64,000 bases of DNA, taken from Bizionia paragorgiae. GTDB taxonomy: Bacteria > Bacteroidota > Bacteroidia > Flavobacteriales > Flavobacteriaceae. Every line of letters starts with the position of its first letter. Positions within the stretch are counted from its first letter, which is position 1. Positions 8,488 to 17,706 of this stretch are shown here, one piece after another. The DNA lies in NCBI RefSeq assembly GCF_900107625.1, contig NZ_FNQK01000006.1, positions 62,001-126,000 on the forward strand. The letters are read 5' to 3'. Both the position numbers and the translations under genes were made by a program. Under the pieces are notes generated by a model. That model saw only the letters and a program-made list of their open reading frames with translations. It was not told where the DNA came from and searched no databases.

Positions 8488-8519
8488 TATTAAATGAATC
8501 CCTTAACTTTCATTTAATA
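8488..8519. repeat. Inverted repeat of 11 bp
   Basis: TATTAAATGAA (8488-8498) pairs with TTCATTTAATA (8509-8519) around a 10-base loop. It lies 84 bases beyond the AraC stop and has no clear T-run, so whether it is a terminator or another site is open. Confidence 0.4.
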
Positions 8520-8602
8520 TAAATAAACTTCACATAAGTTTTCTCAAAAATATACAGAATAAAATGAATATTATTGTAAAAATTCGTAAATGCTAAATTA
8601 TT

Positions 8603-9406
8603 TTAGCGATTTATGTATTTTTTTATAAAATCGGTCTCGTTAGTAAAGAAGTTTTTTGGCGTTTCGTTCATAAAGAGCTTAAAATCTTTGTAAAAATGAG
8701 CTTCATCATAATAGTTATATTTAAAAATCAAGTTTTTTAAATTTATATCCTGATTCTCATATTGCCTCATAAGATTAATAAAGCGTTTTAATTTAATAAA
8801 ACGTACAGGTGTTAAACCCACTATCTTTTTAAATTGGGATTCCAAGGTTTTTTGGGATATGTTCATATCGCTCAATAATTCACTAACGCTTAAAAGCCCT
8901 TTTTTCTTTATTATAGTATTAACTGCTAAATCGATTTGTTGAACGTTAGAATCGTTGACTTTTACTAATGGTTTTAATGCTTTTTCCATAGCTAAAAGTG
9001 CTTTTTTACCCGTTACTCCAGTTTCGATTATAGCGGTAATCGTTTCAGATAATTCCTCGGAAACATGTTCGAGTGCAGTGTATTTATTGCTGAATTTGGA
9101 AATGTCTGTGTTTAAAAGCTTGTATAATGTTGTAGGGTGTAAGGTAATACCTGCGGCTTTATAGGCATCGTTAATTTCCATATTGTATGCTCTATAGAAT
9201 TGCCCAGTTAAAATTATCCCATCAACGGTGTAATCATTGTTTGGGGTCTTAGCTCTAAATAGGCCGTCTTTAATATATGTAATCGATGGCATTGCAACTG
9301 GAAGTAGTGTTGAGTGGTAGGGGATAATAGAATCTGGGCAATAGACTTCAAAGTATTCGTCTACCAAAGCTCCTTTGGTTGAGGATCGGTGTGAGTTGTA
9401 GGTCAT
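8603..9406 (-). CDS. AraC-family transcriptional regulator with DUF6597-type N-terminal domain
   Basis: 267 residues. The C-terminal third is a two-HTH AraC domain: SVSELLSDMNISQKTLESQF is the first helix-turn-helix, GLTPVRFIKLKRF the linker, and FKYNYYDEAHFYKDFKLFM followed by TPKNFF the second HTH and family signature. The first 110 residues (YFEVYCPDSIIPYHSTLLP, then GIILTGQFYRAYNM) resemble the DUF6597 sensor domain often fused to AraC HTHs. It converges on the membrane-protein pair, from which it is separated by a terminator, so a regulatory link is possible but unproven. Ligand unknown. Confidence 0.85.
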   Translation of the reverse strand: MTYNSHRSSTKGALVDEYFEVYCPDSIIPYHSTLLPVAMPSITYIKDGLFRAKTPNNDYTVDGIILTGQFYRAYNMEINDAYKAAGITLHPTTLYKLLNTDISKFSNKYTALEHVSEELSETITAIIETGVTGKKALLAMEKALKPLVKVNDSNVQQIDLAVNTIIKKKGLLSVSELLSDMNISQKTLESQFKKIVGLTPVRFIKLKRFINLMRQYENQDINLKNLIFKYNYYDEAHFYKDFKLFMNETPKNFFTNETDFIKKYINR

Positions 9407-9436
9407 TTAAGGGGTTATTAATCTTAATAGCAACTC

Positions 9437-9444
9437 CAAAAATA
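9437..9444 (-). promoter_or_regulatory. -7 box of the AraC-type regulator
   Basis: On the minus strand TATTTTTG, an exact TAnnTTTG match, 30 bases upstream of the start codon. No TTG is visible at -33. Confidence 0.45.
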
Positions 9445-9506
9445 TTATTATTTTTTGTCTTAAGATGGTTTTAGTCGTAAAATCTTACATATTTAAAGTA
9501 TTAAAT

Positions 9507-9545
9507 TAAAAAGGGGCTAGTTTAATAAAACCGCCCCTTTTTTTA
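9507..9545 (-). terminator. Terminator of purL
   Basis: AAGGGGC (9511-9517) pairs with GCCCCTT (9533-9539). On the minus strand the stem is followed by T-rich sequence; T-runs flank both sides, so it could act both ways. It lies about 20 bases past the purL stop. Confidence 0.8.
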
Positions 9546-9560
9546 ATTATATAGTGTTTG

Positions 9561-12500
9561 TTATTTTTTAGATTCTATCCAGAGCCTAGCATTAACAAAT
9601 GCTTCTAGCCAAGGGCTGACTTCATCCGTTCTGTTTTCAGGGTAATTGGCCCAGTTCCACTGAAATGTAGAGCGCTCAATATGAGGCATTGTGACTAAAT
9701 GTCTTCCTGTTTTATCACATAACATTGCTGTGTTAAAATCGGAACCATTTGGATTACTTGGGTAACTGTCATAACCGTATTTAGCAACAATGTTATAGTT
9801 GTTTTCGCCTTGAGGTAAATTAAACTTTCCTTCACCATGAGAAATCCATACTCCTAACGTGCTACCTTCTAAAGAGGATAACATGACCGAGTTGTTTTTT
9901 TGAACATGTACCGAAGTAAATGCACTTTCGTGTTTTTTAGAATCGTTATGAATCATTTTCCCATGTACCTCATGTTCTGGATTTATTAAATCGAGTTCCA
10001 TAAATAACTGACAACCGTTACATATACCTACCGATAAAGTGTCTTCTCTTTTAAAGAAATCCGAAATGACTTCGTTCGCTTTTTCGTTGAATTTTATCGC
10101 ACCGGCCCATCCTTTAGCAGATCCTAATACATCACTATTAGAGAAACCTCCTACGGCACCCAGAAACTGAATGTCTTTTAAATCTTCGCGACCAGAAATT
10201 AAATCGGTCATATGCACATCCTTAACATCAAAACCTGCTAAATACATGGCATTGGCCATTTCACGCTCACTATTACTTCCTTTTTCTCTTAGAATAGCTG
10301 CTTTTGGTCTTGGTTTAGAGCTATCGATTACTGGTAATTTTCCAGTAAAATGAGTAGGGAAGGTATATTGAAGGGGTTGATTTGCGAAGTTTTTATAACG
10401 TGCTTCAGCTAAACCGTTAGCGGTCTGTTTTTGGTCTAATAAAAATGAGGTTTTATACCAAACATCTCTTAACCTTGAAACTGTTAACGTGTAAACTTCA
10501 TTTTTATTTATAATATTTAACACATCGCTATGAGTTGGTTTTCCAATGTTGAAAAACTTAATATTAGCGTCTGTTAATACGTTTTCTATAGTTTGATCTT
10601 TTGCTTGGAAAACTAGTCCTGAGTTTTCAGAGAATAATAATTTTACAGAATCTTCTTCTCCTAGAGCTGTTAAGTCTAATTCTGCTCCTAAATTAACTTC
10701 GGCAAAACAAAGCTCTAATAAGGTTGTAATTAATCCTCCTGAAGCGACATCGTGACCAGCAATAATCTTACCGTCCTTAATAAGTTGTTGAATGGTATTA
10801 AAGGTCGTTTTAAATTGAGAGGCATTTTTTATGGTTGGCGTGTCTTTACCAATTTTATTAAGTGTTTGAGCAAAAGCACTTCCTCCTAATTTAAAGTCAT
10901 CTTCCGAAAGATTGATATAATAAATATCACCACCGTTATGGCTTAAAACTGGCTCGACTACCTTAGAGATGTCGTTACAGTTACCAGCAGCAGAAATTAT
11001 AACCGTACCAGGAGAAATTACTTCCTCGTTCGGATATTTTTGTTTCATCGATAAAGAATCTTTCCCGGTCGGTACATTTATACCTAAATCGATGGCAAAT
11101 TCTGAAACAGCTTCTACAGCATCATATAACCTGGCATCTTCACCTTCATTTTTACAAGGCCACATCCAGTTTGCAGAAAGAGAAACCGACTGTAATCCGT
11201 CTTTTAAAGGCGCCCAAATAATATTAGTTAAAGATTCTGCAATAGCATTTCTACTCCCTGCTGTTGGACTTATTAATCCAGAGATAGGCGAGTGGCCTAC
11301 AGAGGTTGCAATACCTTCTTTACCTTTAAAGTCTAAAGCCATTACCCCACAATTGTTAAGTGGTAATTGTAAAGAACCCGCACATTGTTGTTTGGCAACT
11401 TTACCACCTACACAACGGTCTACTTTATTAGTTAACCAATCCTTACAAGCTACAGATTCTAACTGTAAGACATTATCGATATATTCAAGAATTTGATCTG
11501 GATTATAGCTAAGGTCTTCGTAGTTTCTATTAACAGTAACATCGGTCATGATTGTTTTTGGAGAGCTTCCAAACATATCTTCAAGTGCTAAATCCATAGG
11601 TTTTTCGCCTGTAGTTTTAGACTCGAATGTAAAACGATTGTTTAAAGTAACATCACCAACAGTATACATTGGCGAGCGCTCACGTTCGGCAATTCTATGT
11701 AGTGTATCAATATGTTTTTCGGCAATGACTAATCCCATTCTTTCTTGAGATTCATTACCAATAATTTCTTTTGCTGATAAGGTTGGGTCACCAACAGGGA
11801 GCTTATCTAAATCGATATGTCCTCCTGTGTCTTCAACTAATTCTGATAAACAATTTAAATGTCCACCGGCACCATGATCGTGAATAGATACGATATAGTT
11901 CTCTTCACTTTCTACCATACCTCTTACGGCATTGGCAGCACGTTTTTGCATTTCAGGGTTAGAACGTTGAACGGCATTGAGTTCAATTCCCGAAGCAAAT
12001 TCTCCTGTATCGGCACTAGAAACGGCAGCGCCTCCCATTCCAATACGGTAGTTTTCACCACCAAGAATTACAATTTTATCCCCTTCTTTTGGAGTATCTT
12101 TTAAGGCTTGGTCTGCTTTACCATAACCAATTCCTCCTGCTTGCATGATCACTTTATCGAAGCCTAATTTTTGGGCTTCTTCTTCGTGTTCGAAAGTAAG
12201 AACAGAACCACAAATTAATGGTTGTCCGAATTTGTTCCCAAAATCAGAGGCTCCATTACTTGCTTTTATTAATATATCCATTGGCGTTTGGTATAACCAA
12301 TTGCGTTCTTTCATTTTTTGTTCCCATGGTCTAGCTGCCTCTAATCGTGAGTAAGACGTCATGTAAACCGCAGTTCCAGCTAAAGGTAAAGATCCTTTTC
12401 CTCCCGCTAGACGGTCTCTGATCTCTCCTCCAGATCCAGTTGCCGCACCATTAAAAGGTTCAACAGTAGTAGGAAAGTTATGAGTTTCTGCTTTTAATGA

Positions 12501-13226
12501 AATAACAGACTCATAATCTTTTGTGGTATAAAAATCAGGCTTATCAGCAGTTTTAGGAGCAAATTGCTCGACTACTGGTCCCTTAATAAATGCCACATTA
12601 TCTTTATAAGCAGATACAATGGTGTTTGAATGTTGCTTGGAAGTTTCTTTTATTAGTTTAAAAAGTGAGGTGTCCTTTTCCTCTCCATCAATAATAAACG
12701 TCCCGTTAAAAATCTTGTGTCTACAGTGTTCAGAGTTCACTTGGCTAAAACCAAAAACTTCAGAATCGGTTAAAGAGCGTCCAATTTTCTTAGCAACACC
12801 TTCAAGGTATTGAATTTCTTCATCGCTTAACGCAAGTCCTTCTTGTTCATTATAAGCGGCAATATCCTCGATATTTAAAATAGCTTCTGGCTGAATGTCA
12901 ATAGAAAAAGACTGCTGGTTTAAGCCTTTATATAACTCAGAAATCATAGGGTCGAAATCTGAAAATCCTTCTGTTGAAGCTAAAAACTCTTCAATTCTAA
13001 TTATTCCAAAAATCCCCATGTTTTGGGTAATCTCTACTGCGTTTGTACTCCAAGGCGTTATCATAGCTGCTCGAGGTCCAACAAAAAAAGCATCTAGAGA
13101 TGCTTGTTCAATTTTTGGTTGGTCACCAAATAACCATGTTAATTTTAAGATGGTTTCAGTTGATAATTCTTTTGCTGTTTGTACTGCAAATACTTTGCTG
13201 TTTACGTTTCCAAAGAAATGAATCAT
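9561..13226 (-). CDS. purL: Phosphoribosylformylglycinamidine synthase, long single-chain form
   Basis: Converts FGAR, glutamine and ATP to FGAM in purine biosynthesis. At 1221 residues it is the fused large form (synthetase plus glutaminase). The order is as expected: N-terminal PurS-like domain, linker with FGFSQVNSEHCRHKIFNG, two ATP-grasp-like synthetase halves (KAETHNFPTTVEPFNGAATG; AGHDVASGGL), and a C-terminal class I glutaminase with nucleophile Cys1072 in GICNGCQ and the His1182/Glu1184 pair in MPHIERSTF. It stands alone between terminators. A -7 box 33 bases upstream (13260-13267) gives it its own promoter. The organism also has purB in this window at 51261-52604. Confidence 0.97.
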   Translation of the reverse strand: MIHFFGNVNSKVFAVQTAKELSTETILKLTWLFGDQPKIEQASLDAFFVGPRAAMITPWSTNAVEITQNMGIFGIIRIEEFLASTEGFSDFDPMISELYKGLNQQSFSIDIQPEAILNIEDIAAYNEQEGLALSDEEIQYLEGVAKKIGRSLTDSEVFGFSQVNSEHCRHKIFNGTFIIDGEEKDTSLFKLIKETSKQHSNTIVSAYKDNVAFIKGPVVEQFAPKTADKPDFYTTKDYESVISLKAETHNFPTTVEPFNGAATGSGGEIRDRLAGGKGSLPLAGTAVYMTSYSRLEAARPWEQKMKERNWLYQTPMDILIKASNGASDFGNKFGQPLICGSVLTFEHEEEAQKLGFDKVIMQAGGIGYGKADQALKDTPKEGDKIVILGGENYRIGMGGAAVSSADTGEFASGIELNAVQRSNPEMQKRAANAVRGMVESEENYIVSIHDHGAGGHLNCLSELVEDTGGHIDLDKLPVGDPTLSAKEIIGNESQERMGLVIAEKHIDTLHRIAERERSPMYTVGDVTLNNRFTFESKTTGEKPMDLALEDMFGSSPKTIMTDVTVNRNYEDLSYNPDQILEYIDNVLQLESVACKDWLTNKVDRCVGGKVAKQQCAGSLQLPLNNCGVMALDFKGKEGIATSVGHSPISGLISPTAGSRNAIAESLTNIIWAPLKDGLQSVSLSANWMWPCKNEGEDARLYDAVEAVSEFAIDLGINVPTGKDSLSMKQKYPNEEVISPGTVIISAAGNCNDISKVVEPVLSHNGGDIYYINLSEDDFKLGGSAFAQTLNKIGKDTPTIKNASQFKTTFNTIQQLIKDGKIIAGHDVASGGLITTLLELCFAEVNLGAELDLTALGEEDSVKLLFSENSGLVFQAKDQTIENVLTDANIKFFNIGKPTHSDVLNIINKNEVYTLTVSRLRDVWYKTSFLLDQKQTANGLAEARYKNFANQPLQYTFPTHFTGKLPVIDSSKPRPKAAILREKGSNSEREMANAMYLAGFDVKDVHMTDLISGREDLKDIQFLGAVGGFSNSDVLGSAKGWAGAIKFNEKANEVISDFFKREDTLSVGICNGCQLFMELDLINPEHEVHGKMIHNDSKKHESAFTSVHVQKNNSVMLSSLEGSTLGVWISHGEGKFNLPQGENNYNIVAKYGYDSYPSNPNGSDFNTAMLCDKTGRHLVTMPHIERSTFQWNWANYPENRTDEVSPWLEAFVNARLWIESKK

Positions 13227-13259
13227 TGTATGTTAAATTGTGTTGTTGTTTGTAATATG

Positions 13260-13267
13260 CAAATTTA
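13260..13267 (-). promoter_or_regulatory. -7 box of purL
   Basis: On the minus strand TAAATTTG, an exact TAnnTTTG match, about 33 bases upstream of the purL ATG. The -33 element is not clear. Confidence 0.55.
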
Positions 13268-13338
13268 ACTTTTTTAATGATATGGTTTATTAAAAAAGTG
13301 GGCATTATTTTAAAGGTTATTCACGTGGTTATTAACCA

Positions 13339-13363
13339 AAAAAAAAGCGGCTCGAAAGCCGCT
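13339..13363 (-). terminator. Terminator of the endonuclease I gene
   Basis: AGCGGCT (13346-13352), CGAA tetraloop, AGCCGCT (13357-13363); on the minus strand it is followed by eight or nine T. It begins 6 bases after the stop. Confidence 0.88.
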
Positions 13364-13369
13364 TAATAA

Positions 13370-15163
13370 TTATTGTTTTACTAATTTCTTAGTGATGTTT
13401 CCAGATGGTGTTTTAATTTTAATTAAATACAATCCGTTATTAAGGTTGGAAACGTTTATTGTTTTTTCGTCGGTGGTCCCAGATTTTACACGTTGACCTA
13501 GAACATCGTAAATAGTATATGGTAAAGGTCTTTTCGTTTTTATAGTTAGGGTACTACCCGCAATAGGGTTAGGGTATATGCTAATGTCTGATGTTTCATT
13601 AAAAGTTTCTGTTCCTAATACCGAGTAGCAGGTCCACGATAAGTCATCTATCGCCACGCGATCACCTTGGGAAGTATTTTCTGAAATAGTGACACTAACA
13701 TTACCTTCTGTATTTATTCCAGAAAGGGATGTTGTTTGCACAGTATTATCGTAAGGTACTGTACCTTTAAGAACACCGTTAACATAAACACTTAAATCTC
13801 CAGTACTACCACCAAAAACACGTTTTGTAGTCAGGGTTAAGTTACCTATTCCTCCAGAAATTGTCGGTGAAGTAAGCGTGCCCATAGTAGAGCCTCTACC
13901 ATCTATAACGATAGCTTTACCATTAATCATTTGGTCTGTACGCGCTTCGGTAGCTGTCCATGTTAAACCATTATCTCCAGTCCAGTTTACATCGGTGTAG
14001 CTACTAGAACTTGTTGATATGTTTTCAAAGGTTTCAGTAACGCAATCTTGAGTTCCTGTTCCCGAATTAGTTGTTGTCTCACAAACTTCATTACTTATAG
14101 CTGACTCGTTTGCATTGGCGTCTAAGGCAGTCACTGTAAAACAATACATTGTGTCTGGTTGTAAGCCATTAACAACGGTAGATGTTGTTGTATTTGAAGT
14201 GTTAAAGGCTAAAGTACCACCAATATATACGTTATAAGAGGTTACGGCTACATTATCGCTAGAAGCATTCCAATCTAAATTCACAGAATTATCTGTAGGG
14301 TTAAACGCAACAAGCATAGTTGGTGTTGTTGGAGGTGTAACATCTGGGTTCGGGTTCCAAATTAATTGAGCGTATTCAGGGTGGCTCACAAAAGGATTTG
14401 CGTTATTTTGGTAATTATAAGCCGCATTGTTTCTGTCTATTTCTCTTTGAGAAACAGGGTCGTTTGCGTGCCATTGTAATAAAAGATCTAAAGCCCAATC
14501 GGTAAACACTTTATCATTAGAGCCATCAAACATTGGGAAATTCCAATTGCCTACTTGGCCTTCGTAACGCACAGCAAAATATAAAACAGCTCTTGCAATA
14601 TCACCTTTAAATTCATCAATAGGTTCAAAAGCTTGTCCGTTGTAACCCACTGTGGTATAGTTTCCGACTTTAGAACCGTTTGTAGAGATCCAAGAAGGAC
14701 TACTGACAATTCCAAAAGGAAAATTACTACGCTGACCATTAACTTTTCCATCTGTTGGGATAACTTGATGGATGTCGGTACGCATAGGTAATGCTTGGTT
14801 ATAAACAGATTGTGGAATTAAATGCTCTCTATTGTAGCAATCACCTTCACTGTTGTAATTTCCACATTGGTCTCCACTGGTGTGATTGTAATTATAGGCA
14901 TCAGTACCTGCAGGTTTTTCCGAATACATATCTAAAACGGTTCCATCATTCTCATAGTAGAGGTCTACATCGGTAGTTTGGTAACCCGTATAAAGATTGT
15001 CGTATGAATTTTGTTGATAGCCTGTGCTTATTATATTATGCAATTCTGTTTTTAAGCTGTAACCATTTAATCCTGCAGCACTGTCGTAATAGTTGCTAGG
15101 AATTTGGGCTATAGCAGAAATGCTAATTAAAATTAGGGATAATGATAGGTAGAACTGTTTCAT
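13370..15163 (-). CDS. Secreted endonuclease I-family nuclease with fibronectin III domain and T9SS type A sorting domain
   Basis: 597 residues in four parts. A signal peptide ends near residue 20 (LILISISAIAQ). The endonuclease I domain occupies about 20-270 with the catalytic-type motif NREHLIPQS and HQVIPTDGKVNGQRSNFPFG. A fibronectin type III module follows at about 275-365 (TPTMLVAFNPTDNSVNLDW), then a beta-sandwich-like stretch. The last 75 residues form the sorting domain (ISIYPNPIAGSTLTI, LGQRVKSG, NLNNGLYLIKI, KKLVKQ). It is predicted to be exported by Sec and then T9SS and to degrade extracellular DNA or RNA, perhaps for nutrition. It begins 18 bases after the rsmB-type stop, so it probably depends on that promoter. 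Confidence 0.92.
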   Translation of the reverse strand: MKQFYLSLSLILISISAIAQIPSNYYDSAAGLNGYSLKTELHNIISTGYQQNSYDNLYTGYQTTDVDLYYENDGTVLDMYSEKPAGTDAYNYNHTSGDQCGNYNSEGDCYNREHLIPQSVYNQALPMRTDIHQVIPTDGKVNGQRSNFPFGIVSSPSWISTNGSKVGNYTTVGYNGQAFEPIDEFKGDIARAVLYFAVRYEGQVGNWNFPMFDGSNDKVFTDWALDLLLQWHANDPVSQREIDRNNAAYNYQNNANPFVSHPEYAQLIWNPNPDVTPPTTPTMLVAFNPTDNSVNLDWNASSDNVAVTSYNVYIGGTLAFNTSNTTTSTVVNGLQPDTMYCFTVTALDANANESAISNEVCETTTNSGTGTQDCVTETFENISTSSSSYTDVNWTGDNGLTWTATEARTDQMINGKAIVIDGRGSTMGTLTSPTISGGIGNLTLTTKRVFGGSTGDLSVYVNGVLKGTVPYDNTVQTTSLSGINTEGNVSVTISENTSQGDRVAIDDLSWTCYSVLGTETFNETSDISIYPNPIAGSTLTIKTKRPLPYTIYDVLGQRVKSGTTDEKTINVSNLNNGLYLIKIKTPSGNITKKLVKQ

Positions 15164-15181
15164 CGGTAATAGAGTAATAAA

Positions 15182-16387
15182 TTATTTTCTTTCTAATAAA
15201 GCCATGTAAAATCCATCAAATCCAGATTTATGCGACAGTACTTTTTTCTCTTTTATAAAAGTAAACTCTTTATTGGTCTCTAAAAAAGCTTTTACTTGAT
15301 TTTCATTTTCTGAAGGAAGTATAGAGCATGTTGCATACACTAATTTTCCACCAGGTTTTACCATTCTAGAATATTGCACTAAAATGTCTTGTTGAGTTTT
15401 TTTGATTTTTTCTATAAACTCAGGTTGTAATTTCCATTTAGCATCAGGATTACGTCTTAGTACCCCAAGACCAGAACAAGGCGCATCAATTAAAACACGA
15501 TCGGCTTTATCGTATAATTTTTTAATCGGTTTTGTAGAGTCTATAACTCGGAATTCAATATTATGAGCACCCGCTCGTTTTGCTCGGCGTTTTAATTCCT
15601 TAAGTTTATTCTCATAGATATCCATAGCTATGATCTGACCTTTGTTTTCCATAAGAGCAGCCATATGCAAGGTTTTTCCTCCTGCTCCTGCACACGTATC
15701 TACAACTTTCATTCCTGGTTTAACCTCTAAGAACTCAGCTACTAATTGAGATGATGCGTCTTGCACTTCAAACCATCCTTTTTGAAAGGCATCAGTTGTA
15801 AAAACATTAGCACGTTCCTTTAGTTTTAAAGCATCAGGATAGCCTTTAATAGATTCTGTTTCGATATCTAAATCAAACAATTCTGTTTGTAATTTTTCTT
15901 TTGTTGTTTTTAAGGTGTTCGTTCTTAAAATAACATCGGCTTGTTCATTTAAAGCCGTAGCTTCTTTATTCCAAACAGCTTCACCAAGTTCACTAACAAT
16001 AAGTTCATCCATCCAATCTGGAATAGACTCTTTAATTTTTCTTACTTTCGAAAGCTCATCGAATCGGCCTTTGATTTTTCGTAATGGCGTGCCTTCAAAG
16101 TATTTCCAATCCGGTAATTTAATACCTCGCAGTGTTGCCCATACGGCAAACATTCTCCAAACATCATCACGGCTAAACGGTTCTTTAACGTCTGCAATTT
16201 CTGCATATAAACGCTTCCATCTTACAATATCGTAAGTGGTTTCAGCTACGAAACCGCGATCGCGACTTCCCCAACGTTTATCTCTTTTTAATAATTGTTG
16301 TACAACTTTGTCGGCGTACATACCTTCGTTAAAGATTTGTAATAAACCATCAACCGTTGCAAAACATAAATTTCTATGTAATCTCAT
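15182..16387 (-). CDS. RsmB/NOP-family rRNA (cytosine-5) methyltransferase
   Basis: 401-residue SAM-dependent m5C methyltransferase of the RsmB/NOL1/NOP2/Sun group. The N-terminal 150 residues are the NusB-like/RNA-binding part. The Rossmann domain shows motif I VDTCAGAGGKTLHMAALM, the Pro-Cys motif DAPCSGLGVLRRNPDAKW with Cys304, and the second cysteine Cys354 in YATCSILPSENE, the catalytic pair of the family. Target assignment to 16S rRNA C967 is by analogy only; other m5C sites are possible. A 7-bp hairpin lies in its leader (16409-16424) and a -7 box at 16483-16490. The secreted nuclease gene follows closely and is probably cotranscribed. Confidence 0.9.
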   Translation of the reverse strand: MRLHRNLCFATVDGLLQIFNEGMYADKVVQQLLKRDKRWGSRDRGFVAETTYDIVRWKRLYAEIADVKEPFSRDDVWRMFAVWATLRGIKLPDWKYFEGTPLRKIKGRFDELSKVRKIKESIPDWMDELIVSELGEAVWNKEATALNEQADVILRTNTLKTTKEKLQTELFDLDIETESIKGYPDALKLKERANVFTTDAFQKGWFEVQDASSQLVAEFLEVKPGMKVVDTCAGAGGKTLHMAALMENKGQIIAMDIYENKLKELKRRAKRAGAHNIEFRVIDSTKPIKKLYDKADRVLIDAPCSGLGVLRRNPDAKWKLQPEFIEKIKKTQQDILVQYSRMVKPGGKLVYATCSILPSENENQVKAFLETNKEFTFIKEKKVLSHKSGFDGFYMALLERK

Positions 16388-16408
16388 CTTTGTGTATTCG
16401 TTGTCTTT

Positions 16409-16424
16409 CTTCTACAAGTAGAAG
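16409..16424. repeat. Hairpin/palindrome in the rsmB-type leader
   Basis: CTTCTAC, AA, GTAGAAG, a perfect 7-bp inverted repeat 22 bases upstream of the start codon and downstream of the proposed promoter, so it would be in the mRNA leader. Confidence 0.4.
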
Positions 16425-16482
16425 CTTATTTATCTGTAATAATATATAGAATTAAAGCGATTAACGCTTCAAATTCAGCCTG

Positions 16483-16490
16483 CAAAGTTA
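16483..16490 (-). promoter_or_regulatory. -7 box of the rsmB-type methyltransferase
   Basis: On the minus strand TAACTTTG, an exact TAnnTTTG match. It implies a leader of roughly 90 bases that would contain the hairpin at 16409-16424. Confidence 0.45.
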
Positions 16491-16561
16491 CATTAAAAGC
16501 TTCGAATAGACGATTATTTTTAAATTATCTGTATTATATTATCTTTAACAAAAATATAAAA

Positions 16562-17668
16562 ATGAAGACTAAATTATTCCTGTTACTAGCAATCGTACTA
16601 TGTTATGGTTGTAAAAAAGATACTAAAAATGAGGGCTCTAACTTAGAAGAGCTGTCTTTGAAAGTGAATAAAACATCATTTTCTGAAGTTGAAATTGCCG
16701 TATTGCTTAGTGATTCGACGCTAAATATTAGAGCTTTAGAATTGCTTAAAAATGAAGCGGGATGTTATTTTCTAACTTCTAAAGGGTTTGCAGGGCAAGT
16801 AAAAACGCCCGATTTAAACAATGTGTTTTTAGATGAGATTACTTATCCTATTAACATCGACGCTGATAAAACAGATTTAAATTTCAGAGCTTTAGCGGTG
16901 ACTAACACGGCTAAATTCGGGATTTCTGTTGGGAGTCCGGCATACCTTTATAAAATTAATGACTCTAGTGCGTCTTTAGTCTATCAAGAAGATCATGAGA
17001 AAGCGTTTTATGACGCCATGGCATTTTGGAATGATATGGAAGGTATTGCCATAGGTGACCCTACCGATTCTTGTATGAGTATTATAATTACTCGTGATGG
17101 GGGAGAAACATGGACAAAAATAGACTGTGAGAATTTACCGCCTTCTAAAGAAGGTGAAGCAGCTTTTGCGGCTAGTGATACGAATATTAAAATTAGTGGT
17201 GATAAAACTTGGGTTGCTACTGGAGGCAAGGCGAGTCGTGTATTATTTTCTGGGGATAAAGGGTTAACCTGGGAGGTTTTTGACACTCCAATTGTTCAAG
17301 GGATTGAAACGGCAGGAATGTATTCTATAGATTTTTATGATGATAAAATGGGGTATGCTATAGGAGGAGACTACACCAAACCCGACGCTATGAATACGAA
17401 TAAAATAAAAACTCAAGATGGAGGGAAAACGTGGCATGTAGCCGCTAAAAACAAAATTCCGGGTTATAGAAGTTGTGTGCAATATGTGCCAAATAGTGAC
17501 GGGAAGTCTTTGGTTGCTGTTGGTTTTAAAGGTATAGATTACTCAAATGACGGTGGAGAGCATTGGACGCATTTAACGAACGAAGGTTTTTATACGATTC
17601 GATTTGTAAATGATAGTGTTGCTTATGCCGCGGGAAATAAACGTTTGGCTAAGCTTACTTTTAGATAA
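16562..17668 (+). CDS. BNR/YCF48-like beta-propeller lipoprotein
   Basis: 368 residues. Lipobox LCYGC gives Cys17 as the lipidated residue, so the protein is periplasmic or outer-membrane anchored. Four BNR (Asp-box) copies are visible: SXDXGXTW-type motifs RDGGETWTKID, SGDKGLTWEVFD, TQDGGKTWHVAA and SNDGGEHWTHLT, spaced as in a beta-propeller. Flavobacterial homologues are often labelled oxidoreductase or photosystem II stability factor-like (YCF48), neither of which is supported by a catalytic motif here. It is a monocistronic unit bounded by a terminator. Function unknown beyond a propeller lipoprotein; glycan or protein binding is possible. Confidence 0.85.
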   Translation: MKTKLFLLLAIVLCYGCKKDTKNEGSNLEELSLKVNKTSFSEVEIAVLLSDSTLNIRALELLKNEAGCYFLTSKGFAGQVKTPDLNNVFLDEITYPINIDADKTDLNFRALAVTNTAKFGISVGSPAYLYKINDSSASLVYQEDHEKAFYDAMAFWNDMEGIAIGDPTDSCMSIIITRDGGETWTKIDCENLPPSKEGEAAFAASDTNIKISGDKTWVATGGKASRVLFSGDKGLTWEVFDTPIVQGIETAGMYSIDFYDDKMGYAIGGDYTKPDAMNTNKIKTQDGGKTWHVAAKNKIPGYRSCVQYVPNSDGKSLVAVGFKGIDYSNDGGEHWTHLTNEGFYTIRFVNDSVAYAAGNKRLAKLTFR

Positions 17669-17679
17669 ATTAAAGCATA

Positions 17680-17706
17680 AAAAAAGCAGCCATTGGCTGC
17701 TTTTTT
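17680..17706. terminator. Bidirectional terminator between convergent genes
   Basis: GCAGCC (17686-17691), ATT, GGCTGC (17695-17700), flanked by A-run and T-run, placed between the BNR lipoprotein stop and the Spy-like protein stop. Confidence 0.88.

Noticed and set aside
10969-11496. Open plus-strand frame of 175 codons inside purL
   Set aside because: It is antisense to a certain, highly conserved enzyme, has no promoter, and its residues show no protein pattern.
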